Source: Corynebacterium lujinxingii (GTDB taxonomy: Bacteria; Actinomycetota; Actinomycetes; Mycobacteriales; Mycobacteriaceae). Taken from it: 64,000 nucleotides of DNA. A model generated the notes under the pieces. That model had not been told where the DNA came from, made no database searches, and was given only the letters and a program-made list of their open reading frames with translations. The position numbers were made by a program, and so were the translations under genes. The stretch lies in assembly GCF_014490555.1 (NCBI RefSeq), contig NZ_CP061032.1, positions 1,612,001 through 1,676,000 of the forward strand, given 5' to 3'. This document shows, one piece after another, positions 1-9,675 of this stretch (position 1 is the first letter of the stretch; each line of letters starts with the position of its first letter).

Positions 1-260
1 AAGTCCATGTCGACCCCCGCTTCCAGGGAAACGGCATCGGTGCCGCGCTACTGCAGGCGCTGCTCGACACCACAACGGCGAAGTGGGCGATCCTGTCCAC
101 ACCTGAGGTCGACGGCGAGGCGAACAACGCCTTCGGGCTGTACCGGAAGTTCGGCTTTACTGATGTCGCGCGCGGTTTTCTCTACGAGGGCGACGCGCGC
201 CCCTTCGCGATTCTCGCGCTCGACCTGGCGGGATCACCGGCGAATGCGTCGGCTGACTAG
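1..260 (+). CDS. GNAT-family N-acetyltransferase, C-terminal part
   Basis: This is the last 85 codons of a gene cut by the left edge, read in frame from base 3 to a TAG at 258-260. The residues [19 protein letters not shown] form the acetyl-CoA pyrophosphate-binding loop (motif A), and [11 protein letters not shown] is the typical late-strand GNAT signature. Such enzymes transfer acetyl from acetyl-CoA to an amine; nothing here identifies the substrate. It points the same way as the prenyl synthase that starts 43 bp downstream. The N-terminal half lies outside the window, so family is confident but function is not. Confidence 0.8.
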   Translation, partial: VHVDPRFQGNGIGAALLQALLDTTTAKWAILSTPEVDGEANNAFGLYRKFGFTDVARGFLYEGDARPFAILALDLAGSPANASAD

Positions 261-303
261 GGTACTTGGCGGATACATTTCGGGAACAGACGTGAGGAGC
301 AGC

Positions 304-1392
304 GTGGCCGGACACGAGTTGGGGATTGGCGACCTGGATGCGGTGCCCGGGATCGTCGAAAAGCACCTTGCGCAATTTTTCGACGAGCGCGGCCCGGCGA
401 TTTCCGCGATCGGCGAACCCGTCGCCGAGGCCGTCGCCCATTTGCGCGCCTTCGTGCTCGGCGGTGGAAAGCGGGTGCGCCCCCGCTACGGGTGGGCTGG
501 CTTCGTCGGCGCGGGCGGGCTTGCAACCAGCGAGGACCCTGACGCGGTCCTGCGCGCGATGAGCTCGCTCGAGCTGATTCAAGCGTGCGCGCTGGTCCAC
601 GACGACATCATCGATGCCTCCGACACCCGGCGCGGCAACCCCACCGTGCACCGCAGTGTGGAGGCGCAGCACCGCAAGCAAGACATGCTTGGCGACGCCA
701 CCGCGTACGGCATCAACACCGCCATCTTGCTCGGCGATCTCGCGCTCGCCTGGGCAGAAGACATGTGGCGCTACTCAGGCGTGTCACTGGAAGCGCTCAC
801 CCGCGCCGCCGAGCCGTGGGTGGGCATGCGCACCGAAGTCATCGGCGGACAGCTGCTGGACATCTCTTTGGAGGGCCGCGGCAGTGAATCAGTGGATCTG
901 GCGGACCGCGTCAACCGGTTCAAAACCGCCGCTTACACCATTGAGCGCCCACTGCACTTGGGTGCGGCGGTAGCTGGCGCGGACGATGCGACCATCAGCG
1001 CGTTCCGCGGGTACGGCCGCGACATCGGCATCGCGTTCCAGCTTCGCGACGACCTCCTCGGCGTCTTCGGCGACCCCGCCATTACCGGCAAGCCCGCAGG
1101 CGACGACCTGCGCGAGGGCAAGCGCACCGTGCTGTTCGCCACCGCGCTGGAGTTGCTCGATCGCGACGCGGCAGCCGAGCTGCGTGCCGGCGTCGGCACC
1201 GCCACTGAGCCGGAAGAGATCGCGCGCCTGGCAGCCTTGATCCGTGGCAGCGGCGCAGAAGACGCCGTGGAAGCGCGCATTTCCAGCCTCACCGCATCCG
1301 GCCTGGCTCATCTGGATCACGCCGGGATCTCGGACGAAGCGAAGCATGCCCTGACCGTGATGGCCCGCAAGGCCACCGACCGCCGCATGTGA
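304..1392 (+). CDS. idsA: Polyprenyl (geranylgeranyl-type) diphosphate synthase
   Basis: A 362-residue trans-isoprenyl diphosphate synthase that condenses IPP with allylic diphosphates, supplying prenyl precursors for carotenoids, menaquinone or decaprenyl phosphate. Visible motifs are GGGKRVRP, the first Asp-rich motif DDIID in LVHDDIIDASDTRRG, and the second in FQLRDDLLGVFGD, all in the usual order. GTG at 304 is chosen because GAGGAG (294-299) lies 4 nt upstream; the open frame extends further left but through the acetyltransferase gene. Its stop overlaps the start of mptA (TGATG), so the two are translationally coupled, as in the idsA-mptA pair of other corynebacteria. Exact chain length of the product cannot be read from sequence. 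Confidence 0.88.
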   Translation: MAGHELGIGDLDAVPGIVEKHLAQFFDERGPAISAIGEPVAEAVAHLRAFVLGGGKRVRPRYGWAGFVGAGGLATSEDPDAVLRAMSSLELIQACALVHDDIIDASDTRRGNPTVHRSVEAQHRKQDMLGDATAYGINTAILLGDLALAWAEDMWRYSGVSLEALTRAAEPWVGMRTEVIGGQLLDISLEGRGSESVDLADRVNRFKTAAYTIERPLHLGAAVAGADDATISAFRGYGRDIGIAFQLRDDLLGVFGDPAITGKPAGDDLREGKRTVLFATALELLDRDAAAELRAGVGTATEPEEIARLAALIRGSGAEDAVEARISSLTASGLAHLDHAGISDEAKHALTVMARKATDRRM

Positions 1393-2858
1393 TGGCACGT
1401 TTTCTCAAACCGCTGCCCGTCGGCGCCCTCGCGGCCGTCCTTATCGCGATCGGCTCGTTCGGGGCGGGCGCGACGCGATACCGCGGCGGCGTGCTGCGCG
1501 AGCTGGACCTGGAGTTCTTGGCCTACGGCCACGGCCGCAGCGTGATGGACGTGATCCTTACTGCGGGCGTGATCCTGCTCGTGGCAGCGTGGGTATGGCT
1601 GTGGCGCACGCGGCCGTCGGCGACCACCACGAAAAAGGCAGTGTGGGCATGGGCCGCCCCACTCGCGCTGAGCGTGCCGATCATGTCCCGCGACGTGTAC
1701 TCGTACCTCATGCAGGGCGCGATGCTGCGCGACGGTTTCGACCCGTACTCGCAAGGTGCCGCGATCAACCCCGGGCCGTACCTGTGGGAGGTCTCCCACG
1801 ACTGGCGCAACACCACCACCCCATACGGCCCACTGCACTTAGGCATCGGTAAAGCGGTGACCAGCATCGTCGGCGACAATGTCACAGCTGGCCTCATCGC
1901 CTACCGGCTCATCGCCCTGGCGGGCTTCGCGCTCATTGCTTGGTCAGTGCCGCGCCTCGCGCACTACGCCGGCGGCGACCCCGCGTTCGCGACCTGGATC
2001 GGCGTTGCCAACCCGGTGATGCTGCTCCACCTCGTCGGCGGCATGCACAACGAAGCAGTCATGGTGGGACTTGTGTGCCTGGGCCTGTACTCGTGCCTGC
2101 GGCGCGAGTGGTGCACCCCCGGCATCGTGCTCATCGCGTGCGCGGTATCGCTCAAAGCCACCGCAGCCTTCGCGTTGCCGTTCGTCGTATGGCTCATGGT
2201 CACCCGCCGCGCGCGTGGCACGGGTGCCAGGCAGCGGTTCGTCGCGCTTCTCGTCACGGGCACCTGGGCTGTTGCCGTGACCGTCGCCGTCATCCAGGCG
2301 GTGACGTGGATCTGTGGCTCGACCTGGGGCTGGCTCGCCGAGATCACCGGCAACTCCAAGGTGATCAACCCGCTGGCCGGGCCCACCCTCGCCGCCGAAC
2401 TGATCACGCCGCTCGTGCAGTTGCTTGACGACGACTTCCACTACAACGAAGCACTCGCCGCCACCCGCCCCATCTTCAGCATCCTCATGCTCGTCGGACT
2501 GGTCGCCGCCTGGTGGTGGTTCCGTCCGAAGCGCGACGGGGGTGACAGTGACTACGCGCCGCGCCTGCTCGCCGGCACGACCGCCGCCTACGCCGCAGCC
2601 TTTGCCACCAACGCGGTCACACTGCCGTGGTACTACGCATCAATCCTGTCGCTCACCGGCACGTTCCGCGCCCCCGCGTGGGTGGGCAAACTCGCCACCG
2701 GCGCCTCAGTCGTGGTCGCGCTCGCGTTTACCGGCAGCGGCAACCACCGCCTGTACGACATGTGGTTCCTCGCCGCCGCAGCCATAACCGCAGTGGTAGC
2801 GGTGACTTCGGTGTTCGAGGATCCAGCTAAAACGCCATCGCCTGCGCGCGACGAATAA
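1392..2858 (+). CDS. mptA: Alpha-(1->6)-mannopyranosyltransferase MptA
   Basis: A polytopic GT-C glycosyltransferase of about 488 residues that elongates the alpha-1,6-mannan backbone of lipomannan/lipoarabinomannan from polyprenyl-phosphomannose outside the membrane. Many hydrophobic segments are visible, and the early loop residues MSRDVYSYLMQGAM contain the acidic position expected for a GT-C catalytic loop. GTG at 1389 followed directly by ATG at 1392 gives two near-equal starts. Identity rests on this architecture and on position between idsA and pknL, as in C. glutamicum. The 3' end overlaps the convergent DNA-binding gene by 32 bp. Confidence 0.85.
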   Translation: MARFLKPLPVGALAAVLIAIGSFGAGATRYRGGVLRELDLEFLAYGHGRSVMDVILTAGVILLVAAWVWLWRTRPSATTTKKAVWAWAAPLALSVPIMSRDVYSYLMQGAMLRDGFDPYSQGAAINPGPYLWEVSHDWRNTTTPYGPLHLGIGKAVTSIVGDNVTAGLIAYRLIALAGFALIAWSVPRLAHYAGGDPAFATWIGVANPVMLLHLVGGMHNEAVMVGLVCLGLYSCLRREWCTPGIVLIACAVSLKATAAFALPFVVWLMVTRRARGTGARQRFVALLVTGTWAVAVTVAVIQAVTWICGSTWGWLAEITGNSKVINPLAGPTLAAELITPLVQLLDDDFHYNEALAATRPIFSILMLVGLVAAWWWFRPKRDGGDSDYAPRLLAGTTAAYAAAFATNAVTLPWYYASILSLTGTFRAPAWVGKLATGASVVVALAFTGSGNHRLYDMWFLAAAAITAVVAVTSVFEDPAKTPSPARDE

Positions 2859-3189
2859 CCTCGCGGGCCTTCTGCCCGTGCAGTGCGTCGATCGGACGCC
2901 CCGGCAACGTGTCGTCTTCGGTGTACAGGAACGCCAAGATCTCCTCGTCGTTGTACCCGCCGTCGGCGAGCACCGTGATCGCGCCGGAGACGAACTTGCT
3001 CAGCCCGTCGTCACCAAGCAGGCGCGCCGGGATGAACTTCTTGCCGTCGCGGACGTACATGACGAGTTTGCGGGCGCCGACAAAGTCGTGCACCCGGGTC
3101 ACCGGCACGCCGAGGATGTCGGCGGCGTCGGGCAGGGCCAGCAGGGTTTCGTCGCTAAGCAATTGCTCGAGATTCGTTTGTGCGCTCAC
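2827..3189 (-). CDS. Rv2175c-family DNA-binding protein (PknL partner)
   Basis: A 120-residue protein with an N-terminal helix-turn-helix (LPDAADILGVPVTRVHDFV) and a conserved C-terminal half ending near RRAQAMAF, matching the actinobacterial Rv2175c family. In M. tuberculosis that protein is phosphorylated by PknL and binds DNA weakly. GTG at 3189 is preferred: a -10 box TAGAAT (3203-3198) ends 8 nt upstream, which suits a leaderless mRNA; the longer frame would run into pknL. It is transcribed divergently from pknL, with 25 bp between start codons, so kinase and substrate probably share a control region. Regulatory targets are unknown. Confidence 0.82.
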   Translation of the reverse strand: MSAQTNLEQLLSDETLLALPDAADILGVPVTRVHDFVGARKLVMYVRDGKKFIPARLLGDDGLSKFVSGAITVLADGGYNDEEILAFLYTEDDTLPGRPIDALHGQKAREVIRRAQAMAF

Positions 3190-3197
3190 GGTCGGCG

Positions 3198-3207
3198 ATT
3201 CTACCCT
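3198..3207. promoter_or_regulatory. Overlapping divergent -10 boxes for pknL and its partner
   Basis: The ten bases ATTCTACCCT read as TACCCT (3202-3207) toward pknL, 7 nt before its ATG, and as TAGAAT (3203-3198) toward the Rv2175c homologue, 8 nt before its GTG. The two -10 hexamers share the central TA, so polymerase could occupy only one direction at a time. No Shine-Dalgarno sequence at a normal distance is present for either gene, which fits leaderless transcripts. The call is from sequence pattern only. Confidence 0.55.
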
Positions 3208-3214
3208 GGGAGCT

Positions 3215-4522
3215 ATGGCACCACTCGCTCCAGGCACAACCCTCGACGGACGCTACGTCGTGGACCGCGCCATCGCGCGCGGCGGCATGGCCACGGTGTA
3301 CCGCTGCGTGGATTCGCGCCTGGGACGCGAAGTGGCGGCGAAAGTGATGCACGACCAGTACGTGCACGACCCCGTCTTCCGCGACCGCTTTCGCCGCGAA
3401 GCCCGGGCGATGGCGCAACTGAGCCACCCGAACCTGGTCAACGTGTACGACTTCGCCGCGGGCGAAAACGTGTTCCTGATTATGGAACTGATCACCGGCG
3501 GCACGCTGCGCGAACTTCTCGCCGAGCGCGGGCCGATGCCCCCGCACGCCGCAGCCGAGGTGATGCGGGGCATGCTCACCGGGCTGTCCGTCGCGCACGA
3601 CAAGGGCATGGTTCACCGCGACATCAAGCCGGACAACGTGCTTATCGACGCCTCCAGCCGCGTCAAACTCTCCGACTTCGGGCTCGTGCGCGCAGCCGCC
3701 GAGACCACACAGTCCACCGATCAGATCGTGGGCACGGTAGCGTACCTTTCCCCCGAGCAGGTCGACGGCGGTACGCTGACCGCAGCGTCGGATGTGTACT
3801 CCGCCGGCATCGTGCTGTTCGAGCTCCTCACCGGCCGGACGCCGTTTAGCGGAGAGACCCCCATCGCCCACGCCTACGCGCGGCTGCGCTCAGATGTGCC
3901 GGCACCGTCGTCGCTGATCGCAGGTGTACCGAAGCTTTTCGACGAACTCGTCGCCACCGCAACCGCACGCCGGCCCGAAGACCGCTTCCGCGACGCCGCC
4001 GAGTTCCTCGCCGCGCTCGACGACGTCGCCGCCGAACTGGGGCTGCCCGACTACACCGTGCCCGTGCCGCGCAACGCCGCGGCTACGCGCGCCGCCGCCC
4101 ACCCGACGAACTTCGGGCGCGCAGCGTCTGCAGGCGGGGCTGCTCCCGCCGCTTCTTCTTCGTCGACCGCCGAGCGTCGACTCTTCCCCGGTGACGACGC
4201 CCCGACGCGCGTCTCTCCCGCCGCACCGGCTGCCCCGGCCGGACCACCTGCAACACCGGCGCGCGGGCAGTGGCCGGCAGCCGGGCCTACGCCAGCGCCA
4301 GCGCCTTCCCCGGCTAGGCCTGCGCGCCCGCCGGCCCCCGCACCGGCTCCGACACCTGCCCCGCCGCGCCGCGCGGTGAAACCGGTGTCGAACCGCTCCC
4401 CGGTTGGCGTCGCGGTGTACACGCTGGTGGCGATCGGCGTGGTCGTCGCCGTCGGCCTCGGCGCGTGGTGGTTCGGCTCCGGGATGTACGGCGAGGTCCC
4501 GGAGATTGTCGTCCCCGCCTAA
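3215..4522 (+). CDS. pknL: Serine/threonine protein kinase PknL
   Basis: A 435-residue membrane-anchored Hanks-type kinase. The kinase domain (about residues 10-275) shows the glycine loop (IARGGMATVYRC), the catalytic lysine in VAAKVM, the catalytic loop HRDIKPDNVL, DFGLVR, and GTVAYLSPEQ in the activation segment. A Pro/Ala-rich juxtamembrane linker follows, then one transmembrane helix (VGVAVYTLVAIGVVVAVGLG) near the C-terminus with only a short outer tail; no PASTA repeats, as expected for PknL. ATG 3215 has a -10 box 7 nt upstream; the longer frame would cross the divergent gene. The TAA stop is the first base triplet of a 22-bp perfect palindrome shared with the end of aroG. Confidence 0.93.
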   Translation: MAPLAPGTTLDGRYVVDRAIARGGMATVYRCVDSRLGREVAAKVMHDQYVHDPVFRDRFRREARAMAQLSHPNLVNVYDFAAGENVFLIMELITGGTLRELLAERGPMPPHAAAEVMRGMLTGLSVAHDKGMVHRDIKPDNVLIDASSRVKLSDFGLVRAAAETTQSTDQIVGTVAYLSPEQVDGGTLTAASDVYSAGIVLFELLTGRTPFSGETPIAHAYARLRSDVPAPSSLIAGVPKLFDELVATATARRPEDRFRDAAEFLAALDDVAAELGLPDYTVPVPRNAAATRAAAHPTNFGRAASAGGAAPAASSSSTAERRLFPGDDAPTRVSPAAPAAPAGPPATPARGQWPAAGPTPAPAPSPARPARPPAPAPAPTPAPPRRAVKPVSNRSPVGVAVYTLVAIGVVVAVGLGAWWFGSGMYGEVPEIVVPA

Positions 4523-4541
4523 AAGTCGATATCGACTTTTA
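4520..4541. repeat. 22-bp perfect palindrome, copy 1 (contains pknL stop)
   Basis: The core AAAAGTCGATATCGACTTTT is flanked by T and A, giving a 22-bp sequence identical to its reverse complement. The first three bases are the pknL TAA stop. Folded as RNA it gives a 9-bp stem with an AUAU loop, with the A and U tracts inside the stem, so it could terminate transcription from either side. An identical copy lies 69 bp further on at the end of aroG. Confidence 0.85.
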
Positions 4542-4588
4542 GGGCGGCGGCCGGAGCAAACCCCCAGGTCACACTTCAGCGGTCGCGA

Positions 4589-4607
4589 TAAAAGTCGATA
4601 TCGACTT

Positions 4608-4610
<3 letters not shown>
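4589..4610. repeat. 22-bp perfect palindrome, copy 2 (contains aroG stop)
   Basis: This is base-for-base identical to the palindrome at 4520-4541. Its last three bases, read on the minus strand, are the TAA stop of aroG. The 47 bp between the copies (4542-4588) show no gene. The two copies therefore cap two convergent genes symmetrically and likely form a bidirectional terminator; a protein-binding site is the alternative. Confidence 0.85.
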
Positions 4611-6038
<1,428 letters not shown>

Positions 6039-6074
6039 CTAACCTGCAATTTCTCACGAGACGGTTATTTCGTC

Positions 6075-6587
6075 TCACGATCTGGATACAGCGCCGTCCC
6101 GCCCCAAGGGAAGCGCCTCGTGGCAGGCACGGAACTTCCTCAGGTTGTGGCGGGCGTCGACAAGCGCGTCGTGGTTGCCGTCCGGAATCTTCGGCAGCCG
6201 CGGCTTACCCGCCATCTGCCAGTACTGCTTCAACTCGCGCGTGTACCGCGGCATGGATTTCGGCAGACCGGACATGTCGCCCCACAATTGGGCCAGCACC
6301 ACATGGTCGTAGGCGCCGACCCAGGCCCACAGCTCCGGCTTTGTCTCGCCGGAGGTGAGGAAGTCGTAGACCTCGGTGCGGATCCGGTCGAGCGGCTTCC
6401 ACGCCGGGTGGGTCTTCGCCGGCAGCTTCGACAGCACATGCGCGCGCACCCACGCGTTCGCGCGTGATGCGTCGAACTCGTTGGACACGGCGTAGTACTC
6501 GTGCCCGTCCTCGTCGACGATGCCGATGGAGACCAGTTCGATGGTCTGGCCGTCCTCGATGAACTCCGTGTCGTAGAAGAACCGCAC
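6075..6587 (-). CDS. 3'-5' exoribonuclease (Rv2179c-type DEDD nuclease)
   Basis: A 170-residue single-domain nuclease of the RNase T/DEDD superfamily found beside aroG in mycobacteria and corynebacteria. Acidic motifs are visible as FFYDTEFIEDG (motif I), WVGAYDHVVLAQ (motif II) and DGNHDALVDARH (motif III, with the H and D of the active site). GTG 6587 begins one base after the TAG of the upstream small membrane gene, so it is probably translated from the same mRNA. A GAGACG/CGTCTC inverted repeat at 6058-6076 overlaps its stop. The RNA substrate is unknown; the Rv2179c protein degrades 3' overhangs. Confidence 0.85.
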   Translation of the reverse strand: MRFFYDTEFIEDGQTIELVSIGIVDEDGHEYYAVSNEFDASRANAWVRAHVLSKLPAKTHPAWKPLDRIRTEVYDFLTSGETKPELWAWVGAYDHVVLAQLWGDMSGLPKSMPRYTRELKQYWQMAGKPRLPKIPDGNHDALVDARHNLRKFRACHEALPLGRDGAVSRS

Positions 6588-6588
6588 C

Positions 6589-6801
6589 CTACTGACGCTC
6601 CTCAGCCCGAATGTCCTCGAGCATTTCGCGTCTCGACGGCCCCTTGTCGGCGCCTCGGCGCGGCCAGAACATCACGGCGGCCACGGCGAGCACGGCGAGC
6701 GGACCGGCGAGTTTCGGGTACCACCCTTGCTCCGAGGCGACGAGGTAGACCGCGACGACAAGGCACACGAGGCCGACACGGATGAGCAGCGGTTTATTCA
6801 C
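6589..6801 (-). CDS. Small two-helix membrane protein
   Basis: A 70-residue protein starting GTG 6801. Two hydrophobic stretches are visible (IRVGLVCLVVAVYLVASE and LAGPLAVLAVAAVMFW), followed by a charged tail containing REMLEDIRAEERQ. The GTG overlaps the TGA of the acyltransferase gene (GTGA), and its TAG lies one base from the exoribonuclease start, so the three genes form a tightly coupled operon. I do not recognise a characterised family. Coupling suggests a membrane-associated role beside the acyltransferase, but this is inference. Confidence 0.72.
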   Translation of the reverse strand: MNKPLLIRVGLVCLVVAVYLVASEQGWYPKLAGPLAVLAVAAVMFWPRRGADKGPSRREMLEDIRAEERQ

Positions 6802-7541
6802 AGCGACGACTCCTTCGGCTCCGCGCCGGCGGGGTATGCGCCGGTTTCCGCGAGCGTTTTCTTCACGTCTGAGGCGTAGACATCGACATAGTCGACACCG
6901 ACCAGCTCGGCGAGGTGCCGCATGCAGTAGTCGGTAAATGGGCGCATGACCTCGCGCGAGTCCGGGTCGTAGCCGTTGTCGGCCGCCCACGCGTGCGGGT
7001 CGATCTGTTTCGAGATCTTGATCTCCACCTTCACAGGGCGCGGGATCGTCGTGCCGATCGGGTTGGCCTTGCCCGAGCCGATCATACCGACGAGGATCAC
7101 CGGTTGGCCCGTCGCCATAGCGATGCGTGCCATGCCGGTGCGCCCCTTATACACCCGGCCGTCCGGCGAACGGGTGCCCTCCGGGTAGATACCGAACAGG
7201 TCGCCGCGCGCCAGCACCGACTCGGCGGCGTCCTGGAGTGTGTCGCCGGCGTCCTTCGAACTGCGGTCGACGGGGATCTGGCCCACCGAGGAAAAGAAGA
7301 ATTTCTGGATCCGCCCGGAGATGCCGGTGCCGGTGAAGTACTCCTTCTTCGCTGGGAAGGTCAGCTGCCTGCGCACCATCAACGGCAGGTAGAACGAGTC
7401 CATCACCGCCTGGTGGTTGGAGACCAGGATCGCGGCGCCCTCGTCGGGGATGTTGTCCGCGCCGTGGATGCGCGGGCGGTTCCAGACCAGAAGCGGCGGG
7501 CCCAAGATGGCCTTAAACAGCGAATACCACTTGTTTTGCAT
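6798..7541 (-). CDS. 1-acyl-sn-glycerol-3-phosphate acyltransferase (PlsC family)
   Basis: A 247-residue acyltransferase of the lysophosphatidate acyltransferase family, acting on acyl chains at the inner membrane face. The catalytic HX4D motif appears as SNHQAVMDSF, and the second block as YPEGTRSPDG with the EGTR signature. ATG 7541 is preceded by GGAGAA, so it is favoured over the longer frame. It is the homologue of Rv2182c by position, 13 bp after the glucokinase gene, and is coupled by GTGA to the small membrane gene. Acceptor specificity is not evident. Confidence 0.87.
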   Translation of the reverse strand: MQNKWYSLFKAILGPPLLVWNRPRIHGADNIPDEGAAILVSNHQAVMDSFYLPLMVRRQLTFPAKKEYFTGTGISGRIQKFFFSSVGQIPVDRSSKDAGDTLQDAAESVLARGDLFGIYPEGTRSPDGRVYKGRTGMARIAMATGQPVILVGMIGSGKANPIGTTIPRPVKVEIKISKQIDPHAWAADNGYDPDSREVMRPFTDYCMRHLAELVGVDYVDVYASDVKKTLAETGAYPAGAEPKESSL

Positions 7542-7554
7542 CAGTTCTCCGTCT

Positions 7555-8517
7555 TTATCGCAGCTGGCGGGCCAAATCAGCGACACCGATCATACCCGCC
7601 TGAGCCCCCAGCTCCGCGCAGACCACCTCGGGCAGCGGGCGGTAGCCGGCGCCGACGATGTTGGATGACATCGATGCCTTAGCGTCGTCGAGAAACAGGT
7701 CCGCGTCCTCGCTGACGCCTCCGCCGAGCACGATGAGCGACGGGTCGAGAATGTCGGACACCATTGCCAGGCCGCGCCCGAGCCACGCGGAGAAACTGTC
7801 CAACGCCGCCAGCCCCAGCTCGTCGCCGTCGCGAGCGCCCGCCATGATGTCGTGGCCGCTCGCCCGCTTTTCGACGACCGCACGGTACAGCTCCGACCCC
7901 CTGTAGCCACCGTTGCCCGCGATCTCGATGGCGCAATCGACCAGGGACGTGCCGGACGCGTAGCGTTCGAGACATCCCTGCTTGCCGCACGAGCACACGC
8001 GCCCGCCCGGCACGACGGTGATGTGGCCGAACTCGGGTGCGGTGCCGAACGCGCCGCGGTAAATCTCGCCGTTGTTCATCAGTGTTGCGCCGATGCCGGT
8101 GCCGACGGCGAAAAACACCCACGTCTCGGCATCGCGCGCCGCCCCGAATCTGTACTCGCCCCAGGCCGCGGCGTTCGCGTCATGCTCGAGGCGCACGGGC
8201 AACCCGAGCGCGTCTTGCAGGTCGCGCCGCACTGGTTGGTCGTCCCGCCACGCTAAGTGCGGGGCGAAGCGCACGATCTCGCACTCGGGGTCGAGGAAGC
8301 CCGCCACGGCCACGCCGACGGCGTCGATGTCGTAGTTCCGACGCAGCCCGCCGACCATCTCCACGATGGTGCGGGTCAGCCCGTCGCCGTCGTGCGGGGT
8401 GCGGGTGCTCACCGAGTCGAGGATTGACCCGTCCGGTGCCACCACCGACGCGCGGGCGTTGGTGCCGCCGATGTCGAAGCCGACTGTCAGTGGCCCTACT
8501 CCTCGTTGCGTTGTCAT
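7555..8517 (-). CDS. glk: ROK-family glucokinase
   Basis: A 320-residue ROK protein that phosphorylates glucose with ATP. The N-terminal phosphate-binding loop is VGFDIGGTNARA; the catalytic region reads LEHDANAAAWGE, and the zinc-binding ROK signature reads CSCGKQGCLERYASG, with three cysteines plus the upstream His of GHITVV. There is no DNA-binding extension, so this is an enzyme rather than a repressor. ATG 8517 has TAAGCT (8531-8526) ending 8 nt upstream, consistent with a leaderless mRNA. Position upstream of plsC and beside pimB' matches glk in C. glutamicum. Confidence 0.88.
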   Translation of the reverse strand: MTTQRGVGPLTVGFDIGGTNARASVVAPDGSILDSVSTRTPHDGDGLTRTIVEMVGGLRRNYDIDAVGVAVAGFLDPECEIVRFAPHLAWRDDQPVRRDLQDALGLPVRLEHDANAAAWGEYRFGAARDAETWVFFAVGTGIGATLMNNGEIYRGAFGTAPEFGHITVVPGGRVCSCGKQGCLERYASGTSLVDCAIEIAGNGGYRGSELYRAVVEKRASGHDIMAGARDGDELGLAALDSFSAWLGRGLAMVSDILDPSLIVLGGGVSEDADLFLDDAKASMSSNIVGAGYRPLPEVVCAELGAQAGMIGVADLARQLR

Positions 8518-8552
8518 AAGCGCACAGCTTATGCCCCACACATGCGCGGGCA

Positions 8553-9668
8553 CTAACCCGTCAGCGCGCCGTACAGCCGGTCGCCGAGGACATCCCAGGA
8601 AAACGCCTGTTGGACGTGGGCTCTGCCGGCGTGGAGGGTGTCGTCGTCAAGCAACCGCACGATAGCGGAGGCGACGGCGGCGGTGTCGCGCCCGTCGACG
8701 ACGATGCCCGTGCCATCTGTCACCGTCTCCGGTGCGCCGCCCGACTGGCCGGCGACGACCGGCACCCCGCAGGCCTGCGCCTCGAGGTAGACGATGCCGA
8801 GCCCCTCCACGTCCAAACCGCCGAGGCGGGTGCGCGCTGGCATGGCGAACACGTCGGCGGCGGCGACGATGTCGCGCAACGTCTCGCGCGGCACCCGGCC
8901 CGTGAATGCCACCCCGGGCACCGCAGCGGCGAGGCGCCTCAACCGCGCCTCGTACGGCCCCTCCCCCACGATGACTAAATGAGCACCTGACGCATATCGA
9001 CGAATCCCCGGCAGCGCACCGATCAACACGTCCTGTCCCTTGCGCGCGACCAGGCGCGACGAGCACACCACCAGCGGCGCGTCACCCACGCCAAGCCACT
9101 CGCGCGTTGCGGCGCGCCCGGCCGCGGTGGCGGGTGCGAAGAAATCAGTGTCCACGCCGGAGGGCAGATTGACGTACTCGAGTCCGTCGCCGATCACGGG
9201 GCGAAGCCGGTCGATGGTGTAGCGCGAGATGTACGTGACCACATCCGCGTGGCGCCCGATCTGGCGCAGCACCCCGCGTGCGACTGGCAACTTCGCCCAG
9301 CCGACCTCGTGGCCGTGGGTGGTGGCCACAACACGTCGCGCGCCGGCTTGCTTCGCTGCTTTGCCCATGACGGCAAGCGGTGCGGCCGCACCAAACCACA
9401 CGGTGTCGATGCCGCGTTCCTTGATGATGCGCACCATTTCGCGTTTCAGTGCGGGTGTAGGCAGCATGACCTTGCGTGGGTACCGGATCACCTCGTAAGG
9501 CTGCGCCGCATCCCATGCCCGTACCACTTCGGCGTTTTGCACGGAGGCGAGCACCACGATGGTGCCTGCGCCTCCGCGGCGGACGACCTCGTCGACAAAG
9601 TCCCGTAAATACGACTGAATCCCGCCGACAGTCGGCGGGAAGTCGTTGGTTACCAGCAGGGTGGTCAT
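8553..9668 (-). CDS. pimB: GDP-mannose-dependent phosphatidylinositol monomannoside mannosyltransferase PimB'
   Basis: A 371-residue GT4 (GT-B fold) glycosyltransferase that adds the second mannose in phosphatidylinositol dimannoside synthesis. The N-terminus TLLVTNDFPPTVGGIQSYLR, the internal FGAAAPLAVMGKAAKQAGA, SSRLVARKGQD (phosphate-binding Arg/Lys) and the donor-site ARTRLGGLDVEGLGIVYLEA closely resemble the structurally studied C. glutamicum PimB'. ATG 9668 gives this N-terminus; the longer frame runs into the next gene. It lies 7 bp downstream of the NlpC/P60 gene, in the same order as other corynebacteria. Confidence 0.92.
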   Translation of the reverse strand: MTTLLVTNDFPPTVGGIQSYLRDFVDEVVRRGGAGTIVVLASVQNAEVVRAWDAAQPYEVIRYPRKVMLPTPALKREMVRIIKERGIDTVWFGAAAPLAVMGKAAKQAGARRVVATTHGHEVGWAKLPVARGVLRQIGRHADVVTYISRYTIDRLRPVIGDGLEYVNLPSGVDTDFFAPATAAGRAATREWLGVGDAPLVVCSSRLVARKGQDVLIGALPGIRRYASGAHLVIVGEGPYEARLRRLAAAVPGVAFTGRVPRETLRDIVAAADVFAMPARTRLGGLDVEGLGIVYLEAQACGVPVVAGQSGGAPETVTDGTGIVVDGRDTAAVASAIVRLLDDDTLHAGRAHVQQAFSWDVLGDRLYGALTG

Positions 9669-9675
9669 GTCTTCG

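Noticed and set aside
7..303. N-terminal extension of the prenyl synthase frame
   Set aside because: It overlaps the acetyltransferase frame, which has clear GNAT motifs, and GAGGAG points to GTG 304.
6058..6076. Terminator at the end of the exoribonuclease gene
   Set aside because: The GAGACG/CGTCTC stem is only 6 bp with no U tract and overlaps the stop codon, so it is too weak to call.
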